Source: Gemmatimonadota bacterium (GTDB lineage Bacteria > Latescibacterota > UBA2968 > UBA8231). Taken from it: DNA of 9,948 bases. The notes below the pieces were generated by a model, which saw only the letters and a program-made list of their open reading frames with translations, made no database searches and was not told where the DNA came from. Position numbers and translations under genes: made by a program. The DNA is taken from NCBI GenBank assembly GCA_009845645.1, contig VXZF01000379.1, forward strand, positions 1 to 9,948. The letters are read 5' to 3'. This document shows, piece after piece, positions 1 through 6,282 of this stretch. Every line of letters starts with the position of its first letter. Position 1 is the stretch's first letter.

Positions 1-457
1 AGGTGAGGTAGGCGGGCAGAATCTCGGCTATGAAGCGGTTGTTGTCCGCGCCTTGGCCGCTGAACTCAAGGGAGGAGGAGAAACGGCCTTCATTCATCTC
101 GATGTGCAGACTGTCCCCAGGTTCGACAAAGAGGATCAACTGAGCGCGCGGCCCAAAAACGAAAGATCGCAGCCCCTCCAGCCATTTCCACTTGGGAGGT
201 TGTGGGTCTTTGTAGCCTCCCATGACGAGCGTTCCTCGGGGAACCGGAAAGGTGAGGGCAAAGCGGTTTTCACTGTCCAGCACGACGAGGTGTTCAGACC
301 TTGTTGGCGATAGCGAGGATTGGTAGCCAAACTCGATTTCCCGCGCTGGGGGGTTGTGGATCTTCCCCGTGATGGTCGCGGCGCGCGGTGCTTGTTGGGC
401 TAGCCCCACGCTTGCTGTGCAGAGTAGAGCGGTGAGGATGCTAAGATATAGTTTCAT
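1..457 (-). CDS. Exported TlpA/thioredoxin-family-like protein, N-terminal part (3' end beyond window edge)
   Basis: An open reading frame starts with ATG at 457 and stays open for 152 codons to the left edge, so only the N-terminus is visible. An excellent Shine-Dalgarno (AAGGAGGAG, about 463-471) precedes the ATG. Residues 1-20 form a Sec signal peptide (MKLYLSILTALL..., likely cleaved after GLA20); there is no lipobox. The mature part reads as a beta-rich domain: a TITGKI strand near residue 26, an aromatic-rich middle, then LFVEPGDSLHIEM and LEFSGQGADNNRFI near the visible end. This 'pGDsl.i ... l.f.G.ga..N.f' pattern is typical of the domain preceding the thioredoxin fold in Bacteroidetes-type TlpA/AhpC-like proteins. 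The thioredoxin domain and its CxxC would lie outside the window, so redox function is unproven. It begins 61 bp after the upstream permease gene with no convincing terminator between, so it is probably the last visible gene of that operon. Confidence 0.72.
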   Translation of the reverse strand, partial: MKLYLSILTALLCTASVGLAQQAPRAATITGKIHNPPAREIEFGYQSSLSPTRSEHLVVLDSENRFALTFPVPRGTLVMGGYKDPQPPKWKWLEGLRSFVFGPRAQLILFVEPGDSLHIEMNEGRFSSSLEFSGQGADNNRFIAEILPAYLT

Positions 458-518
458 CAGACTCCTCCTTGGTCGAAACCTGCTTGAAAAAGGAACTCCG
501 TCGTCCCCACGGCCTCCC

Positions 519-2390
519 TTAATTTTGCCCATAGTCCAAACGGTACGCCAGCAGCCCATCACTACTCGTCGCGTAGAGATACCCATTGGCTACGGATAGG
601 GCACCAATGCTCCTGTCGGGTTCGAAGGAAAAGCTTTCGATCAGTGCCCCGTACTCGGCTATCGTCCACGCTTTTACTCTAAGGTCTGACGACCACTTTC
701 CTCGGCCGTACCCTCGGCTGTAGGCTACTCCATCGACAATCTGCAAAGAGCGAATGTCGTCGCTCCGAAGCAGCGGCAAGTATCCTACTTCGCGCGGTTG
801 ATCGGGATTGAAGATATCGAACTCGACCAACTCGTGCGGCCAAAAGCGCTCGACATAGAGCTTGTCACCATCGGTAGCTACCAGTCTAGGATCGTAGTAA
901 GACTGAGGCCGGAAAGACTCTATAGTATGTCGCCCGGTCTCGCGCAAAGTGTGCGCATCGGCCACATCGATGACCACCAATTCGCGCTCAGTCCCAATGT
1001 AGGCGCGACTTCCACGCACACTTACATGGCACCGAGGCTTCCACATGTGGGGATAGTCCACAGGGTCGGAAATGGGCATTATCACCTGCTCGCTACCCAC
1101 CACCGGCATTCCCTCTGCGTCAAGGGTGAAAGCCTCGGCAGCCAAGGCATAGCCCCGCTCCCGGACGAGGAGCAAACCGCCGTCTGTGGCTCCCCAATAC
1201 TGGTGGTAGCGAAACCTTTTCCTTTTGATGGCGGCGAACATACGGTAACCCTTGAGCGCGGGCGCAGCCGGGTCGCTAACGTCGAAGACAACCACCCCGA
1301 GACTGTCGCTAGGTAGTCCTTTGCGCCACCCGACGAGATATGCCAGCGAATCGACTACGCATATTGCGTTGCCGCCCTTCCACAACTTATGGGACTCTGG
1401 TCTAGTGCTGCCGAGCAGGCGCATTTGCTGCGGATTATTCAAGTCGGCGATGGCGATACCAATTTGTCCGGTGGTCATATAGGCGAGTCCGTCTTGGACA
1501 GCGAGGTCCCCATAGTACTGCTCATCGGGGGCTTCTAGCACCCCAGCAGGCATCTGTTGGTTGGCGAGAGGTACCCCGTAGAAAATCACAAAGACGACGG
1601 CAATGATCGCACCCCATCCTATCGCCACCGTGCGCCACGAGAGTATCGCTTCGCGGTAGCGGCGCAAAAGTACCGACGCCACCGCCAGTGCCACTGCTGT
1701 CAAACCCAGATTAGCCAATACCTTCACCCAAAACCGGGCCGAGTCCGTCGCCAAGCGCACCAAATGCCCTTGGTCATCCAAGCCGATTGCGACGAGTGGA
1801 TAGCGATTGAGAATCGGAAAAATAGCCGTTGCCGGGCCTGTGAGGAAAACCCCTAGCACCATGGCCAGCGCAACACCTACGGCGACACCCTTGAAAGGAT
1901 GATCCGTCACCACCGAGCCGATAAAAACTAGGGCATAGAGCAGCGAAAATTGAGTAAATGACAGAGCGACCATTGAGGCATAGTCAATGCTCTGCACGGT
2001 GACCAGTTTATATGCTAGGTACTCGCGTTCCACCTCCAGACTGGCCAAGTCTATGTACACCGTAGCCCAAGCCACTAGCGCGACCAACAGCAGTCCGCCA
2101 AGCCCTAACAAGAACTTGACAGCCAGCACTGTCGCGTCCGCTACCGGCTTGTCTAGGAGGAAGGACAAGGTGCCGGTGCTACGCTCGCGGGCGATGGCGT
2201 CCATACCCAGCACAATCGCCATCACCACCAGACCGCCTATAATCAACTCTTCGAAACTTGCTACGTAGCTGCGGCTGAAATCGGCATTGTTCCTCATTAG
2301 ACAGACCACCACGGCGAGCGCAACGCCCACCAATACCTTGGGCAGAATTTCGCGGCCCTCTTTCCACAGTAACGCGTACAACGTGCTCAT
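519..2390 (-). CDS. ABC-2 type permease fused to LVIVD-like beta-propeller (paralog B)
   Basis: A 623-residue protein. ATG at 2390 is preferred to an in-frame start 48 codons further upstream because AAAGGAGG (2397-2404) sits 6 bases before it, it overlaps the upstream stop as ATGA, and the protein then aligns with its paralog from residue 1. Residues 1-270 are an ABC-2 membrane domain: ALLWKEGREILPKVLVG at 6-22, STGTLSFLLDKPV at 71-83 and TDHPFKG at 162-168, with hydrophobic segments near 18-32, 48-66, 93-113, 140-161, 167-185, 222-242 and 253-272. Residues about 285-620 lack membrane segments and carry repeats of the LVIVD type (GIAIADLNNPQQMRLLG at 311-327, GVVVFDVSDPAAPALKG at 365-381, ELVVIDVADAHTLRETG at 470-486, ELVEFDIFNPDQPREVG at 520-536), indicating a beta-propeller. 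It probably pairs with paralog A to form the channel served by the upstream ATPase. The substrate is unknown. The fusion reading rests on motifs, not on a structure. Confidence 0.85.
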   Translation of the reverse strand: MSTLYALLWKEGREILPKVLVGVALAVVVCLMRNNADFSRSYVASFEELIIGGLVVMAIVLGMDAIARERSTGTLSFLLDKPVADATVLAVKFLLGLGGLLLVALVAWATVYIDLASLEVEREYLAYKLVTVQSIDYASMVALSFTQFSLLYALVFIGSVVTDHPFKGVAVGVALAMVLGVFLTGPATAIFPILNRYPLVAIGLDDQGHLVRLATDSARFWVKVLANLGLTAVALAVASVLLRRYREAILSWRTVAIGWGAIIAVVFVIFYGVPLANQQMPAGVLEAPDEQYYGDLAVQDGLAYMTTGQIGIAIADLNNPQQMRLLGSTRPESHKLWKGGNAICVVDSLAYLVGWRKGLPSDSLGVVVFDVSDPAAPALKGYRMFAAIKRKRFRYHQYWGATDGGLLLVRERGYALAAEAFTLDAEGMPVVGSEQVIMPISDPVDYPHMWKPRCHVSVRGSRAYIGTERELVVIDVADAHTLRETGRHTIESFRPQSYYDPRLVATDGDKLYVERFWPHELVEFDIFNPDQPREVGYLPLLRSDDIRSLQIVDGVAYSRGYGRGKWSSDLRVKAWTIAEYGALIESFSFEPDRSIGALSVANGYLYATSSDGLLAYRLDYGQN

Positions 2391-2404
2391 GGCCGGCCTC
2401 CTTT
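2387..2404 (-). promoter_or_regulatory. Ribosome binding site and ATGA overlap that set the start of permease B
   Basis: On the minus strand AAAGGAGG (2397-2404) lies inside the last codons of permease A, 6 bases before ATG at 2390. The ATG shares ATGA with the permease A stop codon (TGA, 2389-2387). This combination identifies the true N-terminus of permease B and argues against the longer in-frame extension to 2534, which would run inside permease A. Confidence 0.85.
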
Positions 2405-4267
2405 GATCTGCTCCGGCGAGAACACCATGAGCGAACGCCCGATCAAGGTGTAGAAATGGCCGCGGACGAGATGGAGCCGTTTCCAATTGCGACTGATAGA
2501 AGACGAAGACCGCAGCTCGTCGGGTACTTGCCAATAGCCCACGTCCTCATAGGTGCGATAATCGGTTAACCTATCGACGGATAACCCATTCCGTGACGTG
2601 CTGTACACCCAGTCGTCGATTATTTTTATGGTATTTCTAGCAGTAAAAAACCAGTACTCGATCTCACGTGGCCTATTTGGATCGGCGATGTCGAAGGCGA
2701 CCAAGTTTCCGGGCCAGTACCGGTGGACGTAGAGCGTGTGGCCCTCGCGGGTTATTGGGCGGCTCTTGTGCGAGTCGTACTCACTATTGTAGTCGCCCAT
2801 CTCCACTCGCACAGTCTCTTGCAGTTCCCCTAGATTCCGGGCATCCACCGCGAGAAAACCGTCCCTGTATCCTACCCATATCCGCTCGTTGTGTACGTGC
2901 ACGGACAGTTTGTGTTCCCACCAGCCTCGGAAGTCATCCTGGTAGCCTTCTGGTAGCTTCTCGACGACCAGTTCGTCTGCCCGGGCTGGCAGCCCTTCCA
3001 CATCTAATGTAAACGACACTAATCCCAACTTATCGCCCCAACGCCCACTGAGGGTCAGCCCCGCGCCGCAGCGATCCCAGTTCCAAAATTCCTCTATATC
3101 GTTGCCAATTATCCGGTATCCTTTGAAGACTGGGTGGGCCGGGTCTCCGACGCTGAAGACGGCGATGCCGAGGCTATCGGCGGGCAATCCCTTGCGCCGA
3201 CCAAGGAGGTACGCTAGCGAATCCACAACCGCTACTCGGCTCATCAACCACAGCGGCACCTCCGCGGCGGCTAGTAGCTCAGGCTTGGTAGGATCGCGCA
3301 AATCCACGACCGCCAAGCCCCCTTCAGTCGCTACATACCCCCGATCTCCGACGACGGCCAAGTCGAGATAGGCCCCTTCCTCGGGCGTTAGCACACTCAG
3401 CGGTCCCGGTTTAGGCGGCGAGGGCTCATGGGTTAAATTCATCAGATTTATGAGAGCGATCAGGGCCAGCCAGCCGATGACAATGGGCTTCCAGCCGATG
3501 CTGACCCCACGGAAGCGGCGCAAAAGTGCGATGGAAACCACCACACCCGCCGCCATCACTGCCGCTGTCGCTCCCACCCGCACCAAATAGCCCCACGAGT
3601 TTTCTACTATGCGAACTACTGTACCCCGGAAGCTGATTCCTGGATTGAAGGAGAAAAGTGGCTTGAGCGCGGGGAAATACTTGAGCACATTGTCGGCCGA
3701 AGGGATCAAGACGATCAGCAGCAAAGTGCCCAAGGCCGCCCCCTTGAGCGGATGGTCTGCCATTGTCGAGCAGGCGAAGATCACGCTATAGGCAATCAAG
3801 CCCGGCGTAAGGGAGAACAGCAACATGTTGACATAGCCTACCTCCTCGACGAGCCGCTTTACAGAAGGGTACCAAGCACCGCTATGGCTGTAGGTGCTAA
3901 AGCCCCTAGACGCCAGCCCCTCCAAGTCCACATACACCGTCACCCAAGCCCCGGCGGCCAGCACCAACAGGGCCACCGCGCCGACGACATATTTGGGCAG
4001 CAACACTTCTACTGCCGATAGGGGTTTGCCAAGCAAAAAAGGCAAAGTGCCCTTGCTGCTTTCCTTGGCGACCAAGCCCATGCCCAGTACGCCGCCGCAG
4101 ACCAAAATAGAGATCGTAATCCACATCCCGAAGTCTTGGGCGAATTCCGCGTTGAACTCCGCATTCTGCCGCAGCGCCACCACCACCGCGCACAGCCCCA
4201 ACCCCACCAGCACCTTCGGCAGCTCCTCGCGGCTTTCCTTCCACAGCAATGCGCGCCAAGCCCTCAC
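2387..4267 (-). CDS. ABC-2 type permease fused to LVIVD-like beta-propeller (paralog A)
   Basis: A 626-residue protein with a GTG start at 4267. The start overlaps the ATPase stop by 4 bases (GTGA), and a GGAG lies about 8 bases upstream. The N-terminal half is an ABC-2 permease: ALLWKESREELPKVLVG at 6-22, SKGTLPFLLGKPLS at 71-84, ADHPLKGAALG at 170-180, with hydrophobic segments near 18-32, 48-67, 93-113, 145-168, 174-190, 227-249 and 260-278. After a proline-rich linker (EPSPPKPGPL, 281-290), residues about 298-617 show propeller repeats: GLAVVDLRDPTKPELLA at 317-333, GIAVFSVGDPAHPVFKG at 367-383, FLAVDARNLGELQET at 471-485 and NLVAFDIADPNRPREIE at 521-537. The repeats resemble the LVIVD family, which is often found on extracytoplasmic proteins. 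Permease B overlaps its end by 4 bases, so the two are translationally coupled and probably form a heterodimer. Exported substrate and propeller ligand cannot be read from the sequence. Confidence 0.85.
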   Translation of the reverse strand: MRAWRALLWKESREELPKVLVGLGLCAVVVALRQNAEFNAEFAQDFGMWITISILVCGGVLGMGLVAKESSKGTLPFLLGKPLSAVEVLLPKYVVGAVALLVLAAGAWVTVYVDLEGLASRGFSTYSHSGAWYPSVKRLVEEVGYVNMLLFSLTPGLIAYSVIFACSTMADHPLKGAALGTLLLIVLIPSADNVLKYFPALKPLFSFNPGISFRGTVVRIVENSWGYLVRVGATAAVMAAGVVVSIALLRRFRGVSIGWKPIVIGWLALIALINLMNLTHEPSPPKPGPLSVLTPEEGAYLDLAVVGDRGYVATEGGLAVVDLRDPTKPELLAAAEVPLWLMSRVAVVDSLAYLLGRRKGLPADSLGIAVFSVGDPAHPVFKGYRIIGNDIEEFWNWDRCGAGLTLSGRWGDKLGLVSFTLDVEGLPARADELVVEKLPEGYQDDFRGWWEHKLSVHVHNERIWVGYRDGFLAVDARNLGELQETVRVEMGDYNSEYDSHKSRPITREGHTLYVHRYWPGNLVAFDIADPNRPREIEYWFFTARNTIKIIDDWVYSTSRNGLSVDRLTDYRTYEDVGYWQVPDELRSSSSISRNWKRLHLVRGHFYTLIGRSLMVFSPEQIKGGRP

Positions 4268-5148
4268 GATGAAAGCTCCACATGTGCGACGAAACTCTCC
4301 TCTAAGCTCAAGTCGATCACCTCGACGACTTGTCCGCCCGCCTGTTCGATCTGCGCTTTGGCCTCGTCGCCGTAGTCGAAAATCGTCAACAGCCGCTGGC
4401 GACCCTCGCCCTGCACGCCGCGCAGCCCGGCCACCCCAGCAAAATCCACCGCGTCCTCGGCCCGCACCAGCACCCGTTTAACCTGCTGCCGCACTGCATC
4501 CAACTCGCCGCAGACCAAGAGCTTGCCCTGGTCGATAATGGCGACTTGGTCGGCTACCCGCTCGACCTCGTGCACCAAATGCGATGAGAAAAACACCGTC
4601 CGGCCTTCCGCACTGATGACTTGGATGATGCTTTCGAGCACGTCGCGGCGCACGATCACGTCCAACCCCGAAGCCGGCTCGTCGAGGATCAATAGCTCCG
4701 GGTCGTGGCCCAGGACCAAGGCCAGATTGAGTTGGGCGTTCATGCCCCGCGACAGGTGCTTGACCTTCTGCTTGGGGTCCAGCCCGAAGTGCTCGATTAG
4801 CGCGGCGACCTTTTGCTGGTCCCAGCGCGGATACAACTGCCCGGCAAACCACGCCACCTCCTCGACCTTCATCCAGTCGTACAGCACCGGATTGTCCGAG
4901 ATGTAGCCCACCCGCTCCTTGAGCTCCTTTTCGCGGATGTGCGGGTCTTGGCCCAGTACCTCCACCGCGCCGGCAGTGGGTTTGAGCATATTCATCAGTA
5001 TTTTGATGGTCGTGGTCTTGCCAGCCCCGTTGCGTCCCAGAAAGCCGAAAATGCTGCCCTGGGGCACCTCCAAGTCTAGCCCATCTACCGCTCGGTGTTT
5101 GCCAAAGGTTTTAACCAAGCCTGCGATGCGAATCGCCGCTGCTGCCAT
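4264..5148 (-). CDS. ABC-2 exporter ATP-binding protein (YtrB/CcmA-like)
   Basis: A 294-residue nucleotide-binding subunit that would hydrolyse ATP on the cytoplasmic face to power the two permeases encoded next to it. Visible motifs: Walker A GRNGAGKTT at 38-46, signature LSRGM at 132-136, Walker B LLILDE at 152-157, D-loop SGLD at 160-163 and switch histidine in SSH at 188-190. The Q-loop position (GYISDNP, 81-87) has Asp instead of Gln, and the signature lacks the classical LSGGQ; both occur in ABC-2/YtrB-type ATPases. Residues from about 220 form the C-terminal extension usual for ABC-2 exporters, ending with LEESFVAHV. ATG at 5148 follows the regulator's stop by 11 bases, and AGGAGA of its ribosome site overlaps that stop (TAG). 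Being the only ATPase beside two permeases, it probably works as a homodimer. The exact subfamily and the substrate are uncertain. Confidence 0.93.
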   Translation of the reverse strand: MAAAAIRIAGLVKTFGKHRAVDGLDLEVPQGSIFGFLGRNGAGKTTTIKILMNMLKPTAGAVEVLGQDPHIREKELKERVGYISDNPVLYDWMKVEEVAWFAGQLYPRWDQQKVAALIEHFGLDPKQKVKHLSRGMNAQLNLALVLGHDPELLILDEPASGLDVIVRRDVLESIIQVISAEGRTVFFSSHLVHEVERVADQVAIIDQGKLLVCGELDAVRQQVKRVLVRAEDAVDFAGVAGLRGVQGEGRQRLLTIFDYGDEAKAQIEQAGGQVVEVIDLSLEESFVAHVELSS

Positions 5149-5159
5149 AGTTGCTTCTC

Positions 5160-5579
5160 CTATTGGCTGCTGAATTTTTCTAGGGTTTCCTCAAACACTC
5201 GGCGCAGGCTCGCCGCGTCCAGCCCAAGCTGCGTCCCTTCCACCAGTGCCTTTTCCATTAGATTGCGAACGATATTCAGCCGCTCTTCAGTACTCATAGA
5301 AACCCCCTTTTCGGCGACATACGTTCCCATGCCGCGTCTTTTGTAGATGACGCCCTCGCGCTCCAGTTCTAGGTAGGCGCGGGCAACGGTGTTCGGGTTG
5401 ATTAGCTGGGCGCTGGCCACGGCTCGCACCGAGGGCAACTCGTCGTCGGCTTTGAGGGTGCCGGTGGCGATGTGGTACTTGATCTGCTCGATCAGTTGTA
5501 GGTAGATCGGCACCCCTCCGGCAGTATCGAGGCGCAGATGCAGCGCATCCCCTCCACGTGTAATTTTGCGTTTAGCCAT
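5160..5579 (-). CDS. GntR-family transcriptional regulator, YtrA subfamily
   Basis: A 139-residue DNA-binding protein. A winged helix-turn-helix occupies about residues 22-90: VPIYLQLIEQIKYHIATG (23-40), LPSVRAVASAQLINPNTVARA (48-68) with the recognition helix, and the wing RRGMGTYV (81-88). Only a short helical tail of about 45 residues follows, with no large effector domain. That is the hallmark of the YtrA subfamily, which commonly represses an adjacent ABC-transporter operon. It is the first gene of the operon, followed directly by the ATPase. A GAGAAG (5586-5591) 6 bases before ATG is a plausible but weak ribosome site. The palindrome over its own promoter's -10 is the likely binding site, implying autorepression of the whole operon. 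The inducing signal is unknown. Confidence 0.9.
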   Translation of the reverse strand: MAKRKITRGGDALHLRLDTAGGVPIYLQLIEQIKYHIATGTLKADDELPSVRAVASAQLINPNTVARAYLELEREGVIYKRRGMGTYVAEKGVSMSTEERLNIVRNLMEKALVEGTQLGLDAASLRRVFEETLEKFSSQ

Positions 5580-5608
5580 AAGCGTCTTCTCGAATTGTAC
5601 GAGTGATT

Positions 5609-5634
5609 TACTGTCTTAAATCATTAATACAGTA
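5609..5634 (-). promoter_or_regulatory. Putative operator for the GntR/YtrA-type regulator (26-bp palindrome)
   Basis: Two 12-base arms, TACTGTATTAAT and the inverse of TACTGTCTTAAA, flank a 2-base centre. Ten of 12 arm positions pair, including outer blocks TACTGT/ACAGTA and inner TTAA. The palindrome covers the -10 hexamer of the promoter in front of the GntR gene, so an occupying dimer would block transcription. Binding by this regulator is inferred from position and symmetry. Confidence 0.7.
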
Positions 5635-5652
5635 CCGAAAGAGGCTTGTCAA
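5624..5652 (-). promoter_or_regulatory. Sigma70-type promoter of the GntR-ABC-propeller operon
   Basis: The minus strand shows a perfect -35, TTGACA (5652-5647), a 17-base spacer, then TATTAA as -10 (5629-5624). The predicted transcription start is near 5617, about 38 bases before the GntR start codon. A run of six A (5660-5655) lies just upstream of the -35 and could act as an UP-like element. It is placed directly after the terminator of the preceding P-II gene, so the operon should be initiated independently. Confidence 0.8.
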
Positions 5653-5664
5653 GCGTTTTTTAGC

Positions 5665-5702
5665 AAAAAAAAGCGGGCGAGGGAACTTTATCCCTCGCCC
5701 GC
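5665..5702 (-). terminator. Rho-independent terminator of the P-II gene
   Basis: A perfect 12-bp stem (GCGGGCGAGGGA, 5702-5691, pairing with 5684-5673) closes a 6-base loop and is followed on the minus strand by eight consecutive T (5672-5665). No T-run follows on the plus strand, so it acts in the minus direction only. It lies 97 bases after the P-II stop and only 12 bases before the -35 of the GntR promoter, insulating the two units. Confidence 0.93.
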
Positions 5703-5798
5703 GTCGGGGTTAATGGTTGTTTATCTACTTGTTGCCGCCTAGCCCCTTTGTGATTGCCTTGAGGGGCGTCCCGCCCGCTAAATCAGCGTCGCAGGGGG

Positions 5799-6137
5799 CT
5801 AAATAGCCGCGTCGCCGGTCTCCCCGGTGCGGATCCGCACGACCTCATCCACCGACAACATGAAAATTTTGCCATCGCCGATCTGACCCGTGCGCGCAGC
5901 CCCGCACACCGCATCCACGCACTGCTCGGCGAGGTCGTTTTTCACCACCACCTCGACCTTGATTTTAGGCGTAAAATCGACGACGTACTCGGCACCGCGA
6001 TAGATCTCCTTGTGGCCCTTCTGTCGGCCAAACCCCTTGACCTCGCTGACTGTTATGCCCTGGATGCCCAACTTGCTCAGTGCTTCTTTGATCGCGTCCA
6101 GTGCATTGGGCCTTACTACGCACATTAGCATTTTCAT
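5799..6137 (-). CDS. P-II family nitrogen/carbon signalling protein (GlnB/GlnK type)
   Basis: A 112-residue protein of canonical P-II length. It is a trimeric cytoplasmic sensor that binds ATP/ADP and 2-oxoglutarate and controls partners such as AmtB, glutamine synthetase adenylylation or nitrogen regulators. Visible family hallmarks: the N-terminal strand MKMLMCVVRPNALDAIKEAL, Q39 in GFGRQKGHKE, the T-loop with EIYRGAEYVVDF (44-55) including Tyr51 (the uridylylation site in Proteobacteria), Lys58, the B-loop ARTGQIGDGKIF (81-92) and the C-loop Arg101/Arg103. All ligand-binding positions I can identify are present. ATG at 6137 has an AGGAGA ribosome site at 6145-6150. It is monocistronic in this window: no amtB or glnA adjoins it and a strong terminator follows. 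GlnB versus GlnK cannot be decided from sequence alone. Confidence 0.95.
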   Translation of the reverse strand: MKMLMCVVRPNALDAIKEALSKLGIQGITVSEVKGFGRQKGHKEIYRGAEYVVDFTPKIKVEVVVKNDLAEQCVDAVCGAARTGQIGDGKIFMLSVDEVVRIRTGETGDAAI

Positions 6138-6182
6138 ATCGCCATCTCCTCGCGTGTTGATGCGTGAAAAAAGTAGGTCGTC

Positions 6183-6196
6183 GCGCCCTCTGGCGC
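6183..6196. repeat. Small perfect inverted repeat in the P-II leader region
   Basis: GCGCC and GGCGC (5 bp each) flank a 4-base spacer in the intergenic region between the divergent P-II and solute-binding protein genes. It could be a short hairpin in the P-II 5' leader or a regulator half-site pair, but a repeat this small can arise by chance in GC-rich DNA. Confidence 0.35.
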
Positions 6197-6269
6197 AATG
6201 GTCGGAATCGCTTTAGACTTTTTGGCCTTTGATTATTAGCCTCTCTCAGGCGGCGAGCCTCTTTCTGGG

Positions 6270-6278
6270 TGGTATAAT
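6270..6278 (+). promoter_or_regulatory. Extended -10 promoter immediately before the solute-binding protein gene
   Basis: TGGTATAAT is a perfect extended -10 (TGn followed by TATAAT at 6273-6278). No good -35 is found 17 bases upstream (GCGGCG), as is common for extended -10 promoters. The expected transcription start, about 6284-6286, falls on or beside the ATG at 6283. If it is used, the message would be nearly leaderless. Confidence 0.5.
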
Positions 6279-6282
6279 TTTG

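Noticed and set aside
458..518. Possible terminator between permease B and the TlpA-like gene (T5 run near 484-492)
   Set aside because: The only hairpin preceding the T-run is a 4-bp stem with a G-T pair, too weak to call.
2391..2534. N-terminal extension of permease B by 48 in-frame codons
   Set aside because: It lies wholly inside permease A, has arginine/proline-rich low-complexity content, and the ATG at 2390 has an ideal ribosome site and a coupled stop.
3894..4481. Plus-strand open frame across the ATPase/permease A junction
   Set aside because: Low-complexity Ser/Pro/Arg composition, antisense to two well-supported genes.
5738..5820. Short out-of-frame open stretch after the P-II stop (ends ...TKGLGGNK before a TAG)
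   Set aside because: It has no credible start codon or ribosome site, is about 20-30 residues long and matches no family I recognise. It is most likely 3' untranslated sequence before the terminator.
6138..6282. Sigma54 promoter for the P-II gene
   Set aside because: No GG-N10-GC element of the TGGCAC-N5-TTGC type was found on the minus strand. Candidate sigma70 hexamers there (TTGCGC ... TACTTT) were also too poor to report.
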